From assembly GCA_963791225.1 (NCBI GenBank), contig CAWBRV010000007.1, positions 1-64,000 on the forward strand: a stretch of DNA of 64,000 nucleotides, written 5' to 3'. Numbering within the stretch: position 1 is the stretch's first letter; each line of letters opens with the position of its first letter. The notes beneath the pieces were generated by a model, which saw only the letters and a list, made by a program, of their open reading frames with translations, did not search any database and was not told where the DNA came from. Positions 24,048 through 32,984 of the stretch are shown here, piece by piece. Position numbers and translations under genes: made by a program. This DNA is from PALSA-612 sp963791225 (GTDB lineage Bacteria; Actinomycetota; Thermoleophilia; Gaiellales; Gaiellaceae).

Positions 24048-26785
24048 CACTGCTCGTACGCGCCGGCGTCCAGAGCCTTGCCCTTCGGACGCGAGTTGCC
24101 GGCGTAATCCGAGCCCGGGTAGCCGCCGGCGACGCTCGTCGGGACGAAGTCGGCCGCGGCCACGCTGCAGCTGAGCAGGTGGAAGTCGTAGGCGGGGTTG
24201 CCGGGAGCGGCGAGGAGTGGAAGGGTCGCGATCACCGAACCGCTGCCACAGGCGACGCCGTTCGAGTGCGGGCCGAACACGTCGTCGTAGTACGTCACTC
24301 CTCGACCCGAGTAGGTGGCGCACTGGTAGTCGTCGATCCCGCCCGTCTGCACGTTTCCGTAGAAGACGGTGTTCGTGAACTTGTACGAGTCAGACCCTGT
24401 GTCGATTCGAGACGTGCCGTCGATCGTGTTGAAGCGAATAGTGTTCGAGTCGCACGACGTGTCGGGCTTGCCCGAACAGTCGAATTCGAGTTCCTCGATC
24501 GGGTTGCAGAGCCCTCCGCTGCCCCAGAAGGGCGGGCCTTGACCGGAGCAGGCAGCCGCGAAGAAGTTGTTCTCGATCAGGTAGTGACTCACGTCGTCGG
24601 AGTCGTCCTCATAGGAGATGCGGATGTCGTAACCGGCGCAGTTCGTGAATCGGGAGTTCGTCAGCGTCACGTAGTCGGCCGGGTCGAGATGGATGCACTC
24701 GATGTGCTCGTTGCCCGAGTGGTCGATGGCGTCGTGGTACCAGCCGTGGTCGAGCCGGATGTGGTTCGGCTCGTAGCCCTTGCCCGCCGTGCAGCGATGG
24801 ATGATGACGGAGCCGCCGTCGGCGCTCCAGTTGCCGTTCAGGTCCGCGACGTAGCTGGCTGCGTCGATCGCGAGCGGATAGCTCCCGGTGCTGCCGACGC
24901 CCGTCATCCCGTCGAGGATCACGTACTGCGTCGGCGGCGAGTGACAGACGTTGCCCGGGTTGATTCCGACACTGTTCGTCCCGATGTTGAACCCGACGAG
25001 CCTCACGTCGTTCCCGACCACGATGATGTCGCCTGAGAACGTCACCTTCGTGCCGCTGGCCGCCTGGAAGGTGATGCATCCCGATGTGACCGCGGGTACG
25101 TCGTAGCCGTCACAGGCCGTGGACGTCTTCGACGAGTCCCAGTCGATCTGCTGGGCCGGGTAGTTCCCGCCCGCGACGACGACGTTGTCGCCGGGCTTCG
25201 CGAGGCTATACGCGCGGTTGAAGGTCTGGCACGGCGAGCTCTGCGAGCACTGGCCGCTGTCGGAACCGGAGGGCGAGACGTACCACGCCCCACCGCCGCC
25301 GGAGGGAGGTGGAGGGGCGCTCGAGACGGCGGAGGTCTGGAGCGATTCTGCGGTTGCAGATCCGGCGCTGTTCGTCGCCGTCACGTCGACCCGAACCGTC
25401 GACGAGACGTCCGCTGCGGTAAGGACGTAGCTCGAGGAGGTCGCGCCGGAGATCGACGAGCACTTCTGCCCGGAGCCGTCGCAGCGGCGCCACTGGTAGG
25501 CGAACGTGATCGGCTGCGTCCCGCTCCACGATCCGGTTGTTGCCGTGAGCGTCTGGCCCTGCTTCGCCGAGCCGGAGACCGTAGGCAAGCTCGTGTTCGA
25601 CGGCGGCGTCGCACCTCCGCCTCCCCCGCCGCCGCCTCCTCCTCCACCATCGTTCGGCGTGTACGTGGCGTAGATCGAGTAGTGCATGCTGTCGGTCCTC
25701 TGCGACCCGAACGGCGAGGTCGGGCCGGCGCCATACCCACCCTGGTTCTGGTTGAAGTGCAGCTCGTTCGCGGACGAGTCGTACCGCATCGCGATCAGGT
25801 TGCTGGAGTTGCCCGCGATGTACCCGATCCAGACACGGCCGGTTTGCACCTGAAGGGGCTGCGAGAAGGGGAAGTCGACCCACGCCCACGCCTGGGCGCC
25901 GGCAACGGAGACCTGCTGAGAAACGCCGAGCAGCTGGCCGGGCGTCCCGGAGGAATCAGCGTAGATGACCGCTTCGACGACCTGCGACCCGTTCGGGGAG
26001 CCGGCCCCGGAGATGTAGCCCGTGACTTTCGTGACGAGCCCGGGTTGCGGAGCCGTGAACAGCGAGACTTCCTTGTAGTTGACCGTTGCGTGGTCGATCA
26101 GCGGCCCAGGATTCCGTGTCCCAAAGACGTTCGAGCCGTCCACGACGACGGCGGTCTGCGCGGACTGCACCGTTGCGGAGCCGGCGGAGTTCGACGCCTT
26201 GATTTTCAGGCGGATCGTCGATCCGGTGTCGTTCGAGCTCAGGACGTAGTTCGCCCCGGTGCCGCCGGAGATCGCCTGGCAGCCGCTTCCGCTCGAGTCG
26301 CATCGCAGCCACTGGTACCCGTAGGAGATGGGCTGCGTCCCCGTCCACGTGCCGGGGGAGCCGCTCAGCGTCTGGCCGACCTGTGCCGTGCCCGAGATCG
26401 TCGGGGGCACGGTGTTCACCGGAGGGCCGGCGCTCCCGCACGACTGGGTCGAGCCGGTGATGGATGCCTGTGCCGAACGCGTGACGCCACGCAACGTCTC
26501 GACCGCGAGGACGTAGCTGGTGTTGCAGGTGAGACCACCGAACGTCCACGTCGTACCCTGGGTGAAGCCCTTGCGGTTGGAGTTGATGTAGACGCCGTAG
26601 CCGGTGGCGCGGTCCACCGACTGCCACGACAATGTGAGGCTCGTGCTTGTGCTCGTGACACTCAACCCCGTCGGCGCCGGAACCTGCCCGTTGCCGCCGA
26701 AATCGGCGACCGCCAGCCCCGTACCAAGCAGGGCCGCCGCCACCACGAGGAACGTCAACCGCATGAAGTCCCGCCGAGTACCCAT
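24044..26785 (-). CDS. Large secreted multi-domain protein ending in a right-handed beta-helix
   Basis: 913 residues. A signal peptide (1-27) precedes an Fn3 domain (about 38-115). An Ig-like module follows (about 118-215, PPTISGTAQVGQTLSGSPG), then a beta-sandwich (about 218-385, FGTRNPGPLIDHATVNYK), a run of 12 glycines and a second Ig-like module. Last comes a parallel beta-helix (about 505-913) with WYVSPSGSDSGQC, GFNIGTNSVGINPGN, NHIRLDHGWYHDAIDHSGNE and paired cysteines. It resembles pectate-lyase-like or Ca-binding beta-helix proteins, but a catalytic assignment is not safe. It is paralogous to 39848-41629 over the beta-helix. Likely exported and glycan-binding. Confidence 0.75.
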   Translation of the reverse strand: MGTRRDFMRLTFLVVAAALLGTGLAVADFGGNGQVPAPTGLSVTSTSTSLTLSWQSVDRATGYGVYINSNRKGFTQGTTWTFGGLTCNTSYVLAVETLRGVTRSAQASITGSTQSCGSAGPPVNTVPPTISGTAQVGQTLSGSPGTWTGTQPISYGYQWLRCDSSGSGCQAISGGTGANYVLSSNDTGSTIRLKIKASNSAGSATVQSAQTAVVVDGSNVFGTRNPGPLIDHATVNYKEVSLFTAPQPGLVTKVTGYISGAGSPNGSQVVEAVIYADSSGTPGQLLGVSQQVSVAGAQAWAWVDFPFSQPLQVQTGRVWIGYIAGNSSNLIAMRYDSSANELHFNQNQGGYGAGPTSPFGSQRTDSMHYSIYATYTPNDGGGGGGGGGGGGATPPSNTSLPTVSGSAKQGQTLTATTGSWSGTQPITFAYQWRRCDGSGQKCSSISGATSSSYVLTAADVSSTVRVDVTATNSAGSATAESLQTSAVSSAPPPPSGGGGAWYVSPSGSDSGQCSQSSPCQTFNRAYSLAKPGDNVVVAGGNYPAQQIDWDSSKTSTACDGYDVPAVTSGCITFQAASGTKVTFSGDIIVVGNDVRLVGFNIGTNSVGINPGNVCHSPPTQYVILDGMTGVGSTGSYPLAIDAASYVADLNGNWSADGGSVIIHRCTAGKGYEPNHIRLDHGWYHDAIDHSGNEHIECIHLDPADYVTLTNSRFTNCAGYDIRISYEDDSDDVSHYLIENNFFAAACSGQGPPFWGSGGLCNPIEELEFDCSGKPDTSCDSNTIRFNTIDGTSRIDTGSDSYKFTNTVFYGNVQTGGIDDYQCATYSGRGVTYYDDVFGPHSNGVACGSGSVIATLPLLAAPGNPAYDFHLLSCSVAAADFVPTSVAGGYPGSDYAGNSRPKGKALDAGAYEQC

Positions 26786-26861
26786 GCACCTGGGCTTATC
26801 GGCTGCCCCACGACTCAGCCTTCACCCATTTGGAGAAAAAAGTTGCAGGCTTCGCCTGAAC

Positions 26862-26876
26862 TTAACATACCGTTAA
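26862..26876. promoter_or_regulatory. TTAAC-N5-GTTAA inverted repeat just before the GT2 start
   Basis: TTAAC (26862-26866) and GTTAA (26872-26876) are separated by ATACC and end one base before the GTG at 26878. The position leaves no room for a Shine-Dalgarno sequence, so it may be an operator over a near-leaderless start. It is one of few AT-rich sites here. Confidence 0.3.
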
Positions 26877-26877
26877 C

Positions 26878-27828
26878 GTGCTGAAGACGGCCGCTATCGA
26901 CGTCGTCGTCGTCTCCTACAACAGCGAATCGACGCTCAGAGCGTGCGTCGAACCGCTACTCGCTGCGGAGGACGTGCGGGTCGTCGTCGTCGACAACGAC
27001 TCAAGCGACGGCAGCGTCGCGAGCGTTAGTGACCTGCCGCTCGTCGTGCGGCGGGAGGTCAACGGGGGCTTCGCGTACGGGTGCAACCGCGGTTGGCGAG
27101 ATGGCTCTGCGCCGCTCGTGCTCTTCCTCAACCCCGACGCACGGATCAGTCCCGAGTCGCTCCGTCGTCTCGCGGAGCGACTCGGATCGTCGGGGAGGAT
27201 CGGCCTCGCCGCGCCGAGGATCGTCGACAGCGACGGCGAGCTGGAGCTCTCACTCCGGCGTTTCCCCCGCGTCCGCTCGACGCTCTCGCGGGCGCTGTTC
27301 CTCCACCGCGTCTTCCCCCGCGCCGAGTGGAGCGACGAGGACGTACGCGATCCGGAGGCGTACAGCACGGCGCACGCCGCCGACTGGGTCTCTGGCGCCT
27401 GCGTGCTCGTCAGGAGGGCTGCACTCGAGCAGATCGGCGGCTGGGACGAGGGGTTCTTTCTCTACGGAGAGGACATCGATCTCTGCCGCCGTCTGTGGTC
27501 AGCTGGCTACGAGGTGTGGTACGAGCCGGCGGCGCTGGCGACGCACATCGGTGGCGCGTCTGCACCGAAGGCCGACCTGCGGCCGGTGCTCGTGAGCAGT
27601 CGGATCCGCTACGCGCGCAAGCATCGAAGGCGCGCGGGAGCTCTGCTCGAGCGCACGGCGATCGGATTTGAGGAGCTCACGCATGCCGCGCTGACAATGA
27701 AGGGGGCGAAGGTACGGGCCGGCCACGTCCGCGCGCTCGGAACCGTCTTCGGTTCGGAACCGCCGCGGCCGCCCTCCAGGTCGACAACTGGCCCTTCGGC
27801 CGTCGAGGCGACCAGGCCGAGCGACTAG
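26878..27828 (+). CDS. Family 2 glycosyltransferase (rhamnosyltransferase-like)
   Basis: 316 residues from GTG. IDVVVVSYNSESTL, VVVDNDSSDGS, NGGFAYGCNRG and FLNPDARIS are GT2 landmarks of WbbL-type rhamnosyltransferases. WVSGACVLVRRAALEQIGGWDEGFFLYGEDIDLCRRL contains the ED catalytic region. There is no transmembrane helix. It sits 12 bp before asnB in the same direction, so the two are probably co-transcribed. The sugar is inferred from subgroup resemblance only. Confidence 0.85.
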   Translation: MLKTAAIDVVVVSYNSESTLRACVEPLLAAEDVRVVVVDNDSSDGSVASVSDLPLVVRREVNGGFAYGCNRGWRDGSAPLVLFLNPDARISPESLRRLAERLGSSGRIGLAAPRIVDSDGELELSLRRFPRVRSTLSRALFLHRVFPRAEWSDEDVRDPEAYSTAHAADWVSGACVLVRRAALEQIGGWDEGFFLYGEDIDLCRRLWSAGYEVWYEPAALATHIGGASAPKADLRPVLVSSRIRYARKHRRRAGALLERTAIGFEELTHAALTMKGAKVRAGHVRALGTVFGSEPPRPPSRSTTGPSAVEATRPSD

Positions 27829-27840
27829 GCTCAGAGCACG

Positions 27841-29757
27841 ATGTGTGGAATCTGCGGAGTTGTTCAGGTCGTCGGTCGACCGCGGCCGGTGACGGACGAA
27901 GACACGCTCGCGAGGATGACCGACGTCATGACCCACCGCGGGCCAAACGATCGTGGCCTCCACCTCGACGACGGAATCGCGCTGGGAGTGCGTCGCCTCA
28001 GCATCGTCGACGTCGAAGGCGGCCACCAGCCGGTTTCGAACGAATCCGGGACGATCGTCGCGATCCAGAACGGCGAGCTCTACAACCACCCGGATCTGCG
28101 GGCCGAGTTGAGCCGGGCGTCCCACACGTTTCGCAGCCGGTGCGACACCGAGATCCTCCCTCACCTCTTCGAGCAGTTCGGCTCGACCTTTCCCAGCCGC
28201 CTCCGCGGCATGTTCGCAGTCGCTGTCTGGGATGCGAACCGACGCTGCCTGACGCTTGCCCGCGACCGTCTCGGGATCAAGCCGCTCTACTACGCACGGA
28301 GCGGCGACGTCCTCGTCTTCGCGTCGGAGCTGAAGAGTCTGCTCGCCAGCGGCCTGGTCGAGCCCGAACTCGACTACGAGGCGATCGATGCCTACCTCGC
28401 GTTCGGCTTCGTCCCGGGGCCGATGACGCCGCTCGCCGGCGTCTCGAAGCTCGAGCCGGGCCATGCGCTCGTCGTCGCCGACGGCGTCGTCAGGAACGAG
28501 GCGTACTGGTCGTTCCCCGAGCCTCGTCAGTCGTTCCCGGTCCGATCGGCCGCGGAGAACACCCGGCGGCTGCTGGAAAAACTCGACGAATCGGTCCGGC
28601 TGCGCCTGATGAGCGACGTCCCGCTCGGCGCGATGCTCAGCGGAGGTCTGGACTCGAGTGTCGTGACGGCTCTGATGGCCCGTCACATGTCGGAGCCCGT
28701 GAAGACGTTCGCCGTCGGCTTCGCGGGGGCCGGAGCGACGAACGAGCTCGCCGACGCTCGACGTGTCGCCGAGTACCTGGGCACCGATCACCACGAACTC
28801 GAGCTATCGTTCCACGACGATTCGGTCGATCTGGAGGACCTCGTCTGGCATTTGGACGAGCCACTCGCGGATCTCTCGTCGCTGGGCTTCCTGGCGCTGA
28901 GCCGGCTCGCGACGACCGAGGTCACCGTCGCGCTGTCGGGGCAGGGCGCCGACGAGCTGCTGGGCGGCTACTCCAAGCATCGCGCGGCTGCCGCCGCGGG
29001 GCTCTGGCGGCGGATCCCCGAGCCGCTGCAGGCCGCCGGCGTGCGCCTGGCTCCGATCTTCCCCGCCCGCGTCAGACGCGGGCTGCCCACGGTCGCGGCG
29101 GACGGCACCGTCGAGCGGTTCCTGCGGATGGCGAACGGCAACCGGGTCGACCCCGACCTGAGGCGGAGGCTACGGCTCGGCCCGCTGGCGACGCTCGACG
29201 GGCAGGCCGCCCGGAGGACGCTCCTGGCACGGATGAACGGCGTGCCCGACGATCCTCTGCCGGCGACGCTCTACGTCGACGCGCGGCTGGGTCTGGTCGA
29301 CGACATGCTGCACTACTTCGACCGCATGTCGATGGCCCACTCCCTCGAGGTGCGCGTGCCGTTCCTCGACCACGAGCTCGTCGAGCTCATCGCCGATATT
29401 CCGCCCGAGCTGAAGGTGCATCGCTTCCAGACCAAACACGTCCTGAGGCTCGCCGCACGTGGACTCGTACCGGACTGGGTGATCGACAAGAAGAAGATCG
29501 GCTTCTTCCACGGCAGCGTGGCCGCCTGGCTGCAGGGGCACGCGCAGCGGTCGATCGAGACGTATCTCCTGCGTGACGACGCGAAGTGCTCCGAGTTCCT
29601 CGATCGGGCGGCGGTCGGCGAGCTCGTGCGGCGAGTTCGCTCGGGCAGTTCCGACGATGGCCAGGCGCTGCTCGCGATCCTCATGCTCGAGGTCTGGCTC
29701 TCGAGCTACTTGCCGCGTGCCAGTGCGGCGGCCCGAGGCGTCCAGGCGGTTCGCTGA
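27841..29757 (+). CDS. asnB: Glutamine-hydrolysing asparagine synthetase-type amidotransferase
   Basis: 638 residues. MCGICGVV gives the N-terminal Cys2 nucleophile of class-II glutamine amidotransferases, and HRGPNDRG and NGELYN complete that domain (to about 190). The synthetase domain has LSGGLDSSVV (PP-loop for ATP) and SGQGADELLGGYSKH. The length is normal for AsnB. Embedded in an exopolysaccharide locus, relatives often amidate a sugar carboxyl group, as WbpS-type proteins do, rather than make free asparagine. That reading fits the putative uronic-acid enzymes nearby but is inference. The 3' end overlaps the convergent polymerase gene by 52 bp. Confidence 0.85.
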   Translation: MCGICGVVQVVGRPRPVTDEDTLARMTDVMTHRGPNDRGLHLDDGIALGVRRLSIVDVEGGHQPVSNESGTIVAIQNGELYNHPDLRAELSRASHTFRSRCDTEILPHLFEQFGSTFPSRLRGMFAVAVWDANRRCLTLARDRLGIKPLYYARSGDVLVFASELKSLLASGLVEPELDYEAIDAYLAFGFVPGPMTPLAGVSKLEPGHALVVADGVVRNEAYWSFPEPRQSFPVRSAAENTRRLLEKLDESVRLRLMSDVPLGAMLSGGLDSSVVTALMARHMSEPVKTFAVGFAGAGATNELADARRVAEYLGTDHHELELSFHDDSVDLEDLVWHLDEPLADLSSLGFLALSRLATTEVTVALSGQGADELLGGYSKHRAAAAAGLWRRIPEPLQAAGVRLAPIFPARVRRGLPTVAADGTVERFLRMANGNRVDPDLRRRLRLGPLATLDGQAARRTLLARMNGVPDDPLPATLYVDARLGLVDDMLHYFDRMSMAHSLEVRVPFLDHELVELIADIPPELKVHRFQTKHVLRLAARGLVPDWVIDKKKIGFFHGSVAAWLQGHAQRSIETYLLRDDAKCSEFLDRAAVGELVRRVRSGSSDDGQALLAILMLEVWLSSYLPRASAAARGVQAVR

Positions 29758-31253
29758 GCCGCAGGTTGCAAGGCCTCCCACTCCTCCGGGCTCGACCGTA
29801 GCGTGGCCATCCCGATTCCGAGCACGAGAAAGAACAGGAACGTGGCCTGGATGAACGAGAACGCGTCGTACGTGAACATGCTGACGCCGTAGCCCGCGAC
29901 GCTGGCCGTGGTGGCGACCAGGAGCCAGCCGCGGGCGGAGTGGTCGCCTCTGGCGGCCGCGCCCATCCGCCGGATACCGCGGACGAAGATCCACACCAGG
30001 GCGCCTGCTCCGACAACGCCCGTTTCCAGCAGCAGCCCGAGCCACTGGTCGTCGGTGATCGGGGCGTTCGGCACCTTGAGCACCGAGTCAGGCTCGGGGA
30101 CGCGGGTCGCAAAGCCCTCGCCCAGGATCGGGTTCGGGAGCCACTCCTTGCGGAGCACCGGCCCGAGTGTCGCGATCCGGCCGCTTCCGACGCGCGCGTC
30201 CGACTGCTCGGCGACGATTCCGCCCGGCGGGAAGAACGCCCCTTTGACCGTGCCCAGCGCTCCGGGCAGGACGACGTGAATCGCCACCAGCACGGGGATC
30301 AACGCCGGCCACAGGCGCTTGACCGACGACGCCCTCAGAATCAGGTAGACGACAAGCACCGTGACTGCGACGAGGATGCCCGTCCGGGATCCCGTCGACA
30401 AGACGCCGAAGAGCATCAATAACGCCGCAATCCACCAGCGGCGCTGCTTGAAGCTCACCGCGCGGTAGATCGCGAACGGCATCAGCGCCGCGAGCGCCGC
30501 ACCGAGCGCGATCGGGTGCTGCGCGGAGGCGTAGACGCGCAACCGGCCGCCGCGCTCGAGCGCTGGCCCGAGGCTCGACTCGTACTGGAGGAAGGGGAGG
30601 ATCGACCGGAGGTGGTTGAACGCGTTGTAGCCCGTCCTCGACTCGATGATCGCGAGCAGGCCCAGGACGGCGCCCCCTCCCGCGAGCAGGCGCACGAGAA
30701 AGTCGATGTCCCGCGCCGCGCGCGCGGTGCTCACGAACAGGCAGAGGACGAGCAGGAAGCTGATGAAGAACGTCAGCGTCTTCATCACGTCTGGCCCGAC
30801 CTCGTTCACGCGCGAAGGGTTCGCGATCAGGGAGAGCATGATCGCGAGGACGAAAACGAACATCGGGATCTCCAGGCCGCTGGCGCGCAACCTGACTCGC
30901 GGGTCGATGAGGAGTGACGTGAGCCAGACGAGGAAGATCAGCGCGACGACAAGGCGGTAGATCTCGAGGTTGAACGGCAGCGAGGAGGCCAGCGTGTAGC
31001 GCTTGATCGGGATGAACAGGATCACGAGGATCGTCAGGCCGAGCAGCGACCGCCAGGCGAGGAGGCGTCGGTGCGCGGCGGCCAGGAGCACGATCAGCGC
31101 CAGCGGGAAGGCGGCGAGGCGGATGCCGGAGCCGGCGGCCACGGCGACCGTCACCAGGACGAGCGACGCGCCGACGAGCGCCGAGACGGCGACGATCGGA
31201 CCTCGCCTGTATCCCAGCGCGGCCTCGTGACCGCCTTCCGAGGTCGCGCTCAC
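29706..31253 (-). CDS. O-antigen polymerase/ligase family membrane protein (Wzy/WaaL-like)
   Basis: 515 residues with about 11 hydrophobic segments. A large extracytoplasmic loop (about 330-390, SDARVGSGRIATLGPVLRKEW) precedes NPILGEGF, a Wzy_C/WaaL-type signature. STGSRTGILVAV in the seventh helix region is also typical. It polymerises repeat units on undecaprenyl diphosphate at the outer face, or ligates the chain. The GTG at 31253 forms GTGA with the restored stop of the chain-length gene, so the two are coupled. The C-terminus overlaps asnB on the other strand by 52 bp. Confidence 0.8.
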   Translation of the reverse strand: MSATSEGGHEAALGYRRGPIVAVSALVGASLVLVTVAVAAGSGIRLAAFPLALIVLLAAAHRRLLAWRSLLGLTILVILFIPIKRYTLASSLPFNLEIYRLVVALIFLVWLTSLLIDPRVRLRASGLEIPMFVFVLAIMLSLIANPSRVNEVGPDVMKTLTFFISFLLVLCLFVSTARAARDIDFLVRLLAGGGAVLGLLAIIESRTGYNAFNHLRSILPFLQYESSLGPALERGGRLRVYASAQHPIALGAALAALMPFAIYRAVSFKQRRWWIAALLMLFGVLSTGSRTGILVAVTVLVVYLILRASSVKRLWPALIPVLVAIHVVLPGALGTVKGAFFPPGGIVAEQSDARVGSGRIATLGPVLRKEWLPNPILGEGFATRVPEPDSVLKVPNAPITDDQWLGLLLETGVVGAGALVWIFVRGIRRMGAAARGDHSARGWLLVATTASVAGYGVSMFTYDAFSFIQATFLFFLVLGIGMATLRSSPEEWEALQPAAQRTAWTPRAAALARGK

Positions 31254-32064
31254 GCGCGGGTCTTGCGCGTTTCGCCTCGACGCGGCACGGCGATCGCGGA
31301 CTGCTGCTGCTCGTCGGCTGATCCGTCGCCGTTGGCCTGCGACTCGACCTCGTGCACGGGGGCTCGACCTCGCGCACCGGAGGCTCGGAGGGCCCGAGGT
31401 CGCGAGCCCGGGCGCCTGAGGTGGCTGGCTTCATGTTGTCGAGGACGAAGGCGAGACCGAAAGTGAGGATCAGCAGGCTGAGCAGGACGACGATCGGAAC
31501 GGTGAGCTTGCGGCCCTTAACTACGAACGGCCGGCTGGGCTGCGTGATCGCCGTGAGGTTGATGCGCTGGTCGGCGCGAACGCCCTCAGCGATCTGCTTC
31601 GTGGTCAGGTACTCCTGGAACGCCCGCGACGCCCGCTGTGCGATCTGCGTCGCGCCGTGGGACGACGTGTCCAGCCCGTTGATGGCCACGATGGGCAGCG
31701 GGTTGGAGGTGTTCGGATCCTGGACCGCGTTCGCGGTGTAGGTCGCGGATGCGGGCCGGCCGAGCTGGAGCACCCGGCCGCGGACGATGTCGCTGTTGGC
31801 CAGCTGCGCGTAGAGGATCGCGAGCTGAGAAAGGTCTGTCCCGGGCGCGCTCGACGAGTTGCTGCAGTAGTACGAGCAGCCGTGTTCGCTGAGCAGGAGC
31901 TGCTCGGTTGCCTGGAACGTCTCGTTTTGTCGGTACGTGACGTGTGGGCTCGAGGCGTTGACGCGCGCGACCGTCAGGAACGTGAGCAGGAGCGCCAGCG
32001 AACAGCCGCCGATGACGACCCACTTGAAGCGCTTGATCACGCGCCAGTACTGGCGAAGGTCCAT
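31250..32064 (-). CDS. Wzz-type chain-length/co-polymerase protein with a one-base frameshift
   Basis: An N-terminal helix (about 15-35, WVVIGGCSLALLLTFLTV), a periplasmic domain and a second helix (about 190-210, VPIVVLLSLLILTFGLAFVLDNM) define a Wzz/PCP protein without a kinase domain. As given, the frame after EPPVREVEPP runs on into out-of-frame sequence. Adding one C to the C5 run (G5 at 31358-31362) restores VHEVESQANGD to RRGETRKTRA and a TGA at 31250, for 271 residues. That stop overlaps the next start as GTGA, as elsewhere here. The cause is either a true mutation or a homopolymer sequencing error. It is 2 bp after the HTH gene. Confidence 0.75.
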
Positions 32065-32066
32065 TG

Positions 32067-32336
32067 CTAGGCGCCGTCGCCTTCGTTCGAGTAGACCGGG
32101 ATCGTCGCGGCGGTAAGGAAGGTTGCGGCGGCCTCGGTGCGGTTCGTGACGCCCAGCTTCCGATAGACGGAGGCAAGGTGGAACTTCACCGCGTGCACCG
32201 ACAGTCCAAGCTGCTCGCCGATTTTGTTGTTGGTCTGCCCGTGCGCGGCGAGCTCCAGCACTTCGCGCTCACGGCGCGTCAGTGATTCGAGGCCGGCGGC
32301 ATGCGTCGCCAGCTTGGATCCGGCTGCGTCGAGCAT
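32067..32336 (-). CDS. Stand-alone LuxR/GerE helix-turn-helix regulator
   Basis: 89 residues from ATG 32336; an in-frame extension to 32405 is possible. Nearly the whole protein is a GerE HTH: LTRREREVLELAAHGQTNNKIGEQLGLSVHAVKFHLASVYRKLGVTNRTEAA. There is no receiver or ligand domain. It is 2 bp upstream of the Wzz-type gene and leads the HTH-Wzz-polymerase operon, so it probably autoregulates chain-length control and polymerisation. The HTH resembles those of the regulators at 14825 and 15801. Confidence 0.8.
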   Translation of the reverse strand: MLDAAGSKLATHAAGLESLTRREREVLELAAHGQTNNKIGEQLGLSVHAVKFHLASVYRKLGVTNRTEAAATFLTAATIPVYSNEGDGA

Positions 32337-32471
32337 CTTCTTCGATGCTAGTCGCGGTTTGGCGATCCACCCACGCAACGAACGACGAGGGTTCGGACAC
32401 GCCACTAGCCGAACGGCTAGTCAAGGCTGTCGGTTCGGGCGTGGCCTGCAGTCGACAACGACCCTACAGTC

Positions 32472-32984
32472 ATGAACGTGGGTGTAAACGCGTGGCCTCG
32501 GTGGGTCCCCGACAGTGTCCGGAAGGTCGATGTCCTCCTCGTCTGCTCAGGCGGCGGCCACTTGCTGCAGCTCTACATGCTGAGGTCGGCCTGGGCTGGC
32601 TTCTCGACCGCCTGGGTCGCGACCGAGCGTGAGGACTCCCGCTCGCTGCTCGCCGATGAGCTCGTCGTCTTCGGTTACGGCCCGACGACTCGGAACGTCG
32701 GAAATTTCGTGCGGAACGCGTGGCTGGCGTGGCAGCTCGTCCGTCGGCTCCGGCCTGAGGTGCTGGTGACGACGGGGGCGGGGATCGCGGTGCCGTTTGC
32801 ATGGGTCGCGCGCCTCGTCGGCACCCGTGTGGTCTTCGTCGAGAGCCTGACCCGGATCAGCAGTCCGTCGCTGACCTGCCGGCTCGTGAGCCCGATCGCC
32901 AGTCGCACCTACGTCCAGTGGCCCGAGCTCGCTTCGTCTCTCCCGGGGGCGCACCACCTCGGAACGGTCATCGGCCAGCCGTGA
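32472..32984 (+). CDS. Alg14-like membrane subunit of a two-part glycosyltransferase
   Basis: 170 residues. VDVLLVCSGGGHLLQLYML is the Alg14/PssD N-terminal motif, and TGAGIAVPFAWVARLVGTRVVFVESL matches the membrane-association and acceptor region. Alg14-type proteins recruit the catalytic Alg13-type partner to the membrane to add a second sugar (for example GlcA or Gal) to a lipid-linked primer. The partner follows with a 4-nt GTGA overlap. The gene is divergent from the HTH-Wzz operon, with 135 bp between. Confidence 0.8.
   Translation: MNVGVNAWPRWVPDSVRKVDVLLVCSGGGHLLQLYMLRSAWAGFSTAWVATEREDSRSLLADELVVFGYGPTTRNVGNFVRNAWLAWQLVRRLRPEVLVTTGAGIAVPFAWVARLVGTRVVFVESLTRISSPSLTCRLVSPIASRTYVQWPELASSLPGAHHLGTVIGQP

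Noticed and set aside
25682..26884. 400-codon plus-strand frame opposite the 24044 protein
   Set aside because: Asp/Arg/Gly-rich antisense translation with no motif.
30088..31249. Continuation of the chain-length gene frame across the whole polymerase gene
   Set aside because: After the C5 run the translation is Arg/Pro-rich low-complexity sequence lying out of frame in a convincing membrane-protein gene; it is a read-through artefact of the frameshift.
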